From JACKAQ01 sp965227145 (GTDB taxonomy: Bacteria; Calditrichota; Calditrichia; RBG-13-44-9; J075), in contig OZ245730.1 in NCBI GenBank assembly GCA_965227145.1, positions 4,588,001 through 4,652,000 on the forward strand: DNA of 64,000 bases, read 5' to 3'. The notes under the pieces are model-generated. The model was given only the letters and a program-made list of their open reading frames with translations, did not search any database and had not been told where the DNA came from. The first letter of the stretch is position 1. The number at the start of each line of letters is the position of its first letter. Positions 58,154-64,000 of the stretch are shown here, piece after piece. The position numbers were made by a program, and so were the translations under genes.

Positions 58154-59208
58154 AATTGTATTGCTGTATTTATCCGGTGACTGCCGCCCAGTTCATGACT
58201 CCGGAAAGCGTAGTCAATCCGGAAAGGCGATATTTGCAAGCCAACGCCTGCGGTAAATTTTTCATCGGTTAATCCGAAGCGAAGCGCCAGGCGATCGTAA
58301 TAGGTATATTCGAAACCAATGTTATGAGGCGAAACAAACTGGGTCTGGTAAGAATATGCAAAAAGCAATTTTCCGTTAATGCCGGTTAACGGCTGCATAT
58401 ACGAACTTCCCAAGTGCCAACTCCGCTCAATTTTATCGCTGTGACGCGAATCTGTATTCCAATTTATTTTTGTATTAAAAATATCTTTTATTGCCAATCC
58501 CAAGCTGATTCTGCCAAACCGGTTGTCGTTCAACAGGTCATCCAGTCCAAATTTAAGCATCGTGCCAAAGTCGAAACCGATGGCAGATCCCTGTTTATCA
58601 AAAAGGTTTTGACGCAGCAATTTAACATTTAGCCCTATCGGAATTGTTACTGGCATCACAAAATACTGCCAACCGAAATCCACGTTTATCTTATTTTGCT
58701 TTGACAGCGTGATAAAAAATGCGTCTTCATTACTGTTTGACAATCCCAATTCCGCCTGTGTTAGCGCAAACTCATTCCAAAAGCCATATGGGTCTTCTCC
58801 GGCGTTTGCAACTCTTGTATCGTACGACGAATTCGGGTCGTTAAGCAATGGCGAATCGAATTGCGGGATATTCGGCACAGACAAGCGAATCCAGTTTACC
58901 GATACTGCAGCCCCGTTATACAACGGTCTGGTGAAACCCAAATGAAAATGTCGAACCAACCCCTTAAACAGCGATGCATACATACCGGATGCTTCAGCCC
59001 GTTGCATATTGGCAATTCCGGCGGGATTCCAGTAAAACGAACTGCCGTCATCCGCAACGGAAACATATGCCTCGCCCATTGCCAGTCCGCGGGCACCAAC
59101 GCCCAATTCCAGAAAAGCGCCGCCGTAACGGGTATCCTGGGCGGACAATTGACCAAACGCTAATAAAAATATGCACACTAATGAATAAAAAAACATTTGA
59201 ATTTTCAT
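58150..59208 (-). CDS. porV: PorV-like outer-membrane protein next to porU
   Basis: A 352-residue barrel of the PorV/PorQ family. Signal peptide (1-23), then the hallmark LELGVGARGLAMGEAYVSVADDGSSFYWNPAGIANM. The barrel follows, ending in a terminal strand (INTAIQL). PorV is the T9SS shuttle protein that carries cargo from the translocon to the PorU sortase. Here it lies five bases after the PorU-like gene and four bases before a lipoprotein gene (GTGA overlap), so the three are translated together. The neighbourhood makes this the primary PorV candidate of the two PorV-like genes in the window. Confidence 0.88.
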   Translation of the reverse strand: MKIQMFFYSLVCIFLLAFGQLSAQDTRYGGAFLELGVGARGLAMGEAYVSVADDGSSFYWNPAGIANMQRAEASGMYASLFKGLVRHFHLGFTRPLYNGAAVSVNWIRLSVPNIPQFDSPLLNDPNSSYDTRVANAGEDPYGFWNEFALTQAELGLSNSNEDAFFITLSKQNKINVDFGWQYFVMPVTIPIGLNVKLLRQNLFDKQGSAIGFDFGTMLKFGLDDLLNDNRFGRISLGLAIKDIFNTKINWNTDSRHSDKIERSWHLGSSYMQPLTGINGKLLFAYSYQTQFVSPHNIGFEYTYYDRLALRFGLTDEKFTAGVGLQISPFRIDYAFRSHELGGSHRINTAIQL

Positions 59209-59213
59209 TTGAT

Positions 59214-62200
59214 CTATCTCAACTTAACTACTTTCAATATTTTTTCGAGGGTTTCGCCATCGTATGAACCCCGTAAAAGTGCAAAATATACACCATTTGC
59301 AACCTCAATACCGTCTTTGTCGGTGCCATCCCAGATTAATTCGTTGTAACCTTTCCGGCGTGCGCCGCCGTCAGGGTCTAACGGATCGTTATTTATATCG
59401 GAATCTATTCGCCGGATTAACCGACCGCTGATGGTATAAATGCGAATCTCAAATTCATCCAGATCATCATTCAGATTAACGAAATAAGAAAAAATGGTTT
59501 GATCGGAAAACGGGTTAGGATAATTGCCGTAAACAATGATATCGAAGCCATCTGCAACCACCAGTTCGAACTCTGCGGTGGTGCGGTTTCCGTTCACATC
59601 TTCGGAAACAACCGACAAATTATGCCTGCCCTGTGCCAATTCCGGAAAAATTGTCAACCCCAAAATGCTGTTGGTTTGCAGCGAATCCGGGAAAATCAGC
59701 TTATCATCAGAAACCGGAATGTTGTTCAGACTCACCAGCACTTTTTCGCGCTGGAGATTGATGCCGCTTTCGTCCTGAATTAGCAAATACAGCGATGGAT
59801 TGTTAGAAACCAATCCGCTTTCCCGCAGCGGACGTCCGTCAACGGAAAGCTCAACCTGCGGCGCGCGATTATCATTGCTGATAAACGGCGAAAACAACGC
59901 ATTTCTCTGAACCTGCGCAACGATTTCGTGATCGACCGCATCACCGGAAAACTGCGTTGAAACCCACGGCTGTGTCGGGCTGTTTTTTTCGTAAAGTGTT
60001 ACATCTGGCACATTATATCGCGACAAATCGATCAGCGATGTATCGAGGATCACGCGAACTTCATACGGAATGTTAAAGCTGGCACCCGATTGCAAAGAAC
60101 TGATTTCCAGCGCATCAAAATTGCCAGCGCTTCGCAAAGCGACCGGCAAAAGCCCGGTTTGATCCTGCGGTGCGTCGAACGTAATAGTCCGGACGCGCAC
60201 AGCAACAGAATCGCTGACGCTGCCGGATGGAAAAAACACGCGATAAATATTGGCAATTGTCAACGTATCGTTAGCGGTTGGCGCAATATTGAATACTTCC
60301 GTTCGGAGAAGGCTTTGCAGCGTATCATTTGCAGTGTTGAAATCTGCGACATCTTCTGCGGGATCCACTTCTGCCAATGCGTAAATATTAAAAATATCCC
60401 GGTTCAAATCCAGTGGAAAACGCGTTTGCAAGGTAGTACTGTCTGCCGCACCGATCTCGCCTTCCGCCGTCGCGAAATAATTTGCGTTGCGTAAATTCTG
60501 CAATCCGTCTGCAAAATGCACCCGGATTTTCAAATTGCCATCGCTGCCCGCACCCGCAACATTTTCCACGCCGATGCGCAACTGGACATTCCGGCTGCCG
60601 CCAAAAGCGAGCGTTCCGTTGATCAATTGAATATCCGGGCGAATATCCGTTACATTATAACTCAAATTGGGAATGATGCTGGTATTGCCCAAACTGTTCT
60701 GCACATAAACATTGAAAAACACTGATTTTAGCTCAAATGTCGGATCCAGTTTCGCGACAAAAATTTCCGGATCGGCTGTATTTTGGATCGCGAAAATCGT
60801 ATCCGTTTTTACGCCTTCGCGGAACAAATACACTTTTTGGATGCCGTTGCCATCCACGATGCGCATGTTCACTTGCACGGTATCGTCAACATCCGGTTCT
60901 GCCGGCAGAAAATTAATATCGGTAACGGCTGCATGATTCACGCCGATGCGCACCGATCCACTGCGATCTTCCGTGCCATCGCTCAAATAGGCCCGGACCA
61001 ATCCGGTTCCGTTCGGAAAATCGGCATCGATGGGCAGCAAAACGGTTGTGCTTTGCGAAACGCCGAACAGCGGCACGCGATCCACAACATCAAATTTACT
61101 GTTCACCAATTCCACATAACCGTCTGCATTGCTCAACGTAGTGTTGATGCTCACTTCCAGCGTTTCGCCGGGCAACGGTGTGTTTGTGTTCAGTTCAATC
61201 GGCAGATCTTCCGTGGCATATTGCAATTTCACATACGGATCGCCAATCAAATTGTATTGATAGACCATCTCATGCTTCACTGTGCCAAAGCCCTGGGTTG
61301 CCAACACATCGCCGTTAAAATTGTATTCGCCGCCATTGTCAAAATAGAGAATTTTTCCCAAAGTAACGATTTCGCCAACGCGACGATTTTGATCGAAAAT
61401 GAATAATCCGGTGTGCCAAAGCATCGAATAATCGTTGTGCAAATAGCCAAGCCCGGAAGATGCGACTGCAGCAATTGCGCCTTTGTCCGGCGTTAACACC
61501 AGTTTTTGCGAAAGCCCCGGGCGCTGCGGATTTTCGAATGCACCGGTGAAGCAGGTCATGCTGGTGATGAACGGATACATGCCTTTGTTGTTCAAACGAT
61601 CAACATCCGGCAATTGCATCAAGCCTTCATCCGCCCAGATATAGCCGCCGCCGTGACCCATGAAGTTGATTAAAAACAACCCGTTATCCCATCTGTCGAT
61701 GAGGTCGGTTGTGCTGCCGAAATTCGGATCGAATCCGCCGGTGGTATCCGGAACGGTGTTCAGCCGGAATGCGCTGTGTTTGTTGGGAAGAATCGATTCG
61801 ATCACCCGGGAATTCTGCGAGCGAAACGCCGGATATTGTGTGCCGAACTGGCTCTGCAATTCATACGTTCCGCGATCGTTTCCGCTGATAAACAACGCCT
61901 GACTGCGCCACGCCGTTTTCGGCGAACTTTGTTCATATTCGATAATTTTAGCGGTTACACCGGTGACGTCCGAAGCGGTATTTACCGGCAATCTGCCGAT
62001 GAACAAATCCGGGATTTCATCGCTGCCGGCGATCAACGCGTACGGATAGTCCGTTGCCACTGCGCCAAATTTTTCGGTCTGATAAAAAAATGTGGGCACC
62101 AGATCTTCCGCTGCTGCGCTGGTAGCTTTATAATTGAGGTTTGCGGCGCCGAGGAACAGCACATATCTCAGCCGGTCGCTGCGGCTCCAGTTGAAAAATG

Positions 62201-64000
62201 CGTATCGCAGAAAATCCTGTATCGCCAACGGCGATTTGATGCCATAATTAAATTCATCGTAAATATCCTGAACATCGATCAATTCAACCGAAACGCCCTG
62301 GCTGCGGCGATAATCCACCAAATCTCCGGAGCTTTCGATCAAATTTCCGTGAGTGATAATCACATATTCTGCTGCGTTGGCGGGGCTTTTCAGCAATCGC
62401 TCCGGCGTTTCCGGATCGAACGGACGATCGACTTCAATTTTCAACGGTTTCAGCTTTTGCGCATCGGTCAGCGCAACGTATGCGGTGTTCTCTCCCGGCA
62501 CGTTATCCTGGAAGGTAAGTTTATAATTTATCTGACCTTGCACGTTTTCAAAATCAATCTTGAAGTTGATGATTTTACTGACACCGATTTTGTAAATATC
62601 AATTTCGGGGCTGGTAAAATTATCAATTTCAAATTGAAACAAATCGACATTCGGGAAAGGAATAAACGCCGGGCGTTTGAATTCGATGTAATTTTCATCC
62701 GCTTTATATTGGCGATCGTAGGAGACTTCGAACCAGTTGAGCAGCACGATATCGGTGCCTTTGGCGGGATTGTTGGGATCGCCGACATCCGGCAGCGTTG
62801 GCAACTGCACTTCCAGCGCATTTTCGCCATGTTCCAGATCCGATGCGCGAACGCTGGAGTTGCCAAAATTGTTGATCGACGCGGTATCCTGCCCAAACCA
62901 GTCCGGTCGCGATTTGCCGACAAATGCGTTGTTCAGCCAAATCATCGCATCGTGCGGCTGTGGCACGTTGCCCAACGTTTGCCCGAAAGAAAGCCCGGAC
63001 ATCATCACCCGGACATTCACCGGACGGAACGATGTTTCTTCCGGATAAACCAGATCGAATGTATATTGTTTTTTGCCGATCGCTTTGATGCCGCCATCAA
63101 AAAACCAGTGATCGCGTTTATACGACAATTGCTCCTGATTGGCCTGCCCAAAACGGTCGAAATGCGCATCGCGTTCAACATGTTCGGTGTGCGAAAAAAA
63201 CAGCGACGGGTTAAACTGACCGTTGCGAGTGGTAACGATACTGCCGTTTTCTTCCACCATCCGGGCACCGGAACCGCTGCCCCAGGACAGCCAATACACG
63301 TTCCGGTCCGAAAACGGATCGGTGTATAAATCGGGATAAATATCGGTGAAGGTTTTTTCGTTGCGCTCGCCCCAAAATTCAAAAAAATCGATGTTGTCGA
63401 AAACACCGTCCTGATCGCCCTGCACAGAAATGGCGATATCCTTACCCTTGTTGGTTAACCGTAACGTTTTCGGGTCGATATCGCTGATGTTGATATTCGC
63501 ATCCTGCAAATCTTCGCCGGTAATTTTGTAAATCCCTTTTTTAACGACACTAATTTTGACACGCGTTCCGGTGGCTGCGGTTGTCAAATTTGCCAAATTG
63601 CCCTGAACCGAAACCGGCGGCGTTTGCATATTTGCCATATGCAGCTGATCGCCGTTTACGATAACACCTTTGAGCAGTTCCGCTTCTCCGGCTGGCACCA
63701 TCCGGGTTGCCGGCTGGCTATTTTGATAATTGATTTTGACCCGGAATTTTTTGTAAAAACGGATTCCGCCGGGCGTTACCTGAACCGGATAAACCCGCAA
63801 ACGGGTCAATTGGTAATCGCGGAAAATACCCATTTCATTTAATACGGCAATTTCTGCGGGAAAAATTTCTTTTGCCAGTTCCAGCGACGGGTCAGGTTTT
63901 TGGGACATTACCGGACTGTTTTGTGATTGCGCATCCGGCTGATTCGGTTCATCGTAAAAAATTGCCGGGAACACGCCGGGATAATTTTCCACCGTTTCCG
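59214..64000 (-). CDS. porU: PorU-like C25 (gingipain-family) peptidase, 5' end outside the window
   Basis: At least 1592 residues of an extracellular cysteine protease; the open reading frame runs off the end of the window and the GTG at 63992 is probably internal. The N-terminal part (to about 490) is beta-rich. The C25 catalytic domain (about 540-950) has the catalytic His in INFMGHGGGY (codon 61653-61655) and Cys in TSMTCFTGAFENP (codon 61551-61553), then YNLIGDPYVKL. After several Ig-like domains comes a C-terminal T9SS/FlgD-like sorting domain (about 1500-1592, GNYPNPFSDQTIFSY, RIYTISGRLIRRI, WDGTDKDG, LKVVKLR). This is the layout of PorU, the T9SS sortase that removes the sorting domain from cargo and attaches it to surface glycan. 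It is followed five bases later by the PorV-like gene. A general C25 surface protease is the alternative. Confidence 0.87.
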   Translation of the reverse strand, partial: ETVENYPGVFPAIFYDEPNQPDAQSQNSPVMSQKPDPSLELAKEIFPAEIAVLNEMGIFRDYQLTRLRVYPVQVTPGGIRFYKKFRVKINYQNSQPATRMVPAGEAELLKGVIVNGDQLHMANMQTPPVSVQGNLANLTTAATGTRVKISVVKKGIYKITGEDLQDANINISDIDPKTLRLTNKGKDIAISVQGDQDGVFDNIDFFEFWGERNEKTFTDIYPDLYTDPFSDRNVYWLSWGSGSGARMVEENGSIVTTRNGQFNPSLFFSHTEHVERDAHFDRFGQANQEQLSYKRDHWFFDGGIKAIGKKQYTFDLVYPEETSFRPVNVRVMMSGLSFGQTLGNVPQPHDAMIWLNNAFVGKSRPDWFGQDTASINNFGNSSVRASDLEHGENALEVQLPTLPDVGDPNNPAKGTDIVLLNWFEVSYDRQYKADENYIEFKRPAFIPFPNVDLFQFEIDNFTSPEIDIYKIGVSKIINFKIDFENVQGQINYKLTFQDNVPGENTAYVALTDAQKLKPLKIEVDRPFDPETPERLLKSPANAAEYVIITHGNLIESSGDLVDYRRSQGVSVELIDVQDIYDEFNYGIKSPLAIQDFLRYAFFNWSRSDRLRYVLFLGAANLNYKATSAAAEDLVPTFFYQTEKFGAVATDYPYALIAGSDEIPDLFIGRLPVNTASDVTGVTAKIIEYEQSSPKTAWRSQALFISGNDRGTYELQSQFGTQYPAFRSQNSRVIESILPNKHSAFRLNTVPDTTGGFDPNFGSTTDLIDRWDNGLFLINFMGHGGGYIWADEGLMQLPDVDRLNNKGMYPFITSMTCFTGAFENPQRPGLSQKLVLTPDKGAIAAVASSGLGYLHNDYSMLWHTGLFIFDQNRRVGEIVTLGKILYFDNGGEYNFNGDVLATQGFGTVKHEMVYQYNLIGDPYVKLQYATEDLPIELNTNTPLPGETLEVSINTTLSNADGYVELVNSKFDVVDRVPLFGVSQSTTVLLPIDADFPNGTGLVRAYLSDGTEDRSGSVRIGVNHAAVTDINFLPAEPDVDDTVQVNMRIVDGNGIQKVYLFREGVKTDTIFAIQNTADPEIFVAKLDPTFELKSVFFNVYVQNSLGNTSIIPNLSYNVTDIRPDIQLINGTLAFGGSRNVQLRIGVENVAGAGSDGNLKIRVHFADGLQNLRNANYFATAEGEIGAADSTTLQTRFPLDLNRDIFNIYALAEVDPAEDVADFNTANDTLQSLLRTEVFNIAPTANDTLTIANIYRVFFPSGSVSDSVAVRVRTITFDAPQDQTGLLPVALRSAGNFDALEISSLQSGASFNIPYEVRVILDTSLIDLSRYNVPDVTLYEKNSPTQPWVSTQFSGDAVDHEIVAQVQRNALFSPFISNDNRAPQVELSVDGRPLRESGLVSNNPSLYLLIQDESGINLQREKVLVSLNNIPVSDDKLIFPDSLQTNSILGLTIFPELAQGRHNLSVVSEDVNGNRTTAEFELVVADGFDIIVYGNYPNPFSDQTIFSYFVNLNDDLDEFEIRIYTISGRLIRRIDSDINNDPLDPDGGARRKGYNELIWDGTDKDGIEVANGVYFALLRGSYDGETLEKILKVVKLR

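Noticed and set aside
61776..63329. A 517-codon open frame on the plus strand opposite porU
   Set aside because: It is antisense to a clearly coding C25 peptidase, has no ribosome site or protein-like pattern, and is typical of a mirror frame created by the codon use of a GC-rich gene.

Overview
The window looks like a piece of chromosome from a free-living, Gram-negative-type bacterium of the Fibrobacterota-Chlorobiota-Bacteroidota neighbourhood, most likely a Calditrichota/KSB1-like lineage. This is inferred from gene content, not from a database match. The basis is a PorU-like C25 peptidase next to a PorV-like barrel, several secreted proteins ending in type IX secretion (T9SS/FlgD-like) sorting domains, a TonB-dependent receptor with a carboxypeptidase-type N-terminal domain, giant propeller hybrid histidine kinases of the HTCS style, and a short archaeal/eukaryotic-type prolyl-tRNA synthetase. 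No phage, transposase, plasmid gene or CRISPR array was seen.

Layout. 1-10.8 kb (all minus strand): an envelope locus with a TonB-dependent receptor, a 1045-aa T9SS-sorted protein and a PorV/PorQ-family barrel in one transcription unit, flanked by a small secreted protein and an 884-aa secreted T9SS protein with its own promoter, about 300-nt leader and terminator. 11.3-16.7 kb (minus): manC with a small overlapping gene, then plsC-like, Big_5 lipoprotein and dapF. 16.7-20.8 kb (minus): the classic ffh-rpsP-khpA-rimM-trmD-rplS operon. 21-29.8 kb: a DUF58 protein, a hybrid kinase that starts inside a HAMP domain, a BioD/PTA-like P-loop protein, an alpha/beta hydrolase, a cluster of five tandem small hairpins, and alaS. 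30-41.6 kb (plus): three consecutive giant propeller hybrid histidine kinases, two of which share an almost identical 300-bp receiver segment. 41.8-43.7 kb: a chemotaxis receptor with a CxxCH haem motif. 43.9-49.2 kb (minus): a complete rRNA operon (16S, tRNA-Ile, tRNA-Ala, 23S, 5S) with a clear promoter and terminator. 49.7-52.3 kb (plus): clpC. 52.4-55.4 kb (minus): a rhomboid protease whose conserved C-terminal tail is displaced by one base at a run of nine A, then proS and cdd. 55.4-64 kb (minus): a T9SS/outer-membrane block, reading PorU (5' end outside the window), PorV-like barrel, FnIII-like lipoprotein, SLBB protein, and an outer-membrane barrel ending in a coiled coil.

How it fits together. 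The two ends of the window belong to one theme: export and surface display of proteins through a T9SS-like route, with TonB-linked uptake. The PorU/PorV block could process and anchor proteins such as the 1045-aa and 884-aa sorting-domain proteins at the other end. The middle is translation/secretion housekeeping (SRP, ribosome maturation, rRNA, AlaS, ProS) plus a dense signalling island (three HTCS-like kinases, one soluble hybrid kinase, one haem chemoreceptor). The most interesting points are the rhomboid frameshift site, the receiver-domain gene conversion, the receptor/T9SS protein/PorV triad that looks like a SusCD analogue without SusD, and the zinc-ribbon/PH-like/PlsC fusion.
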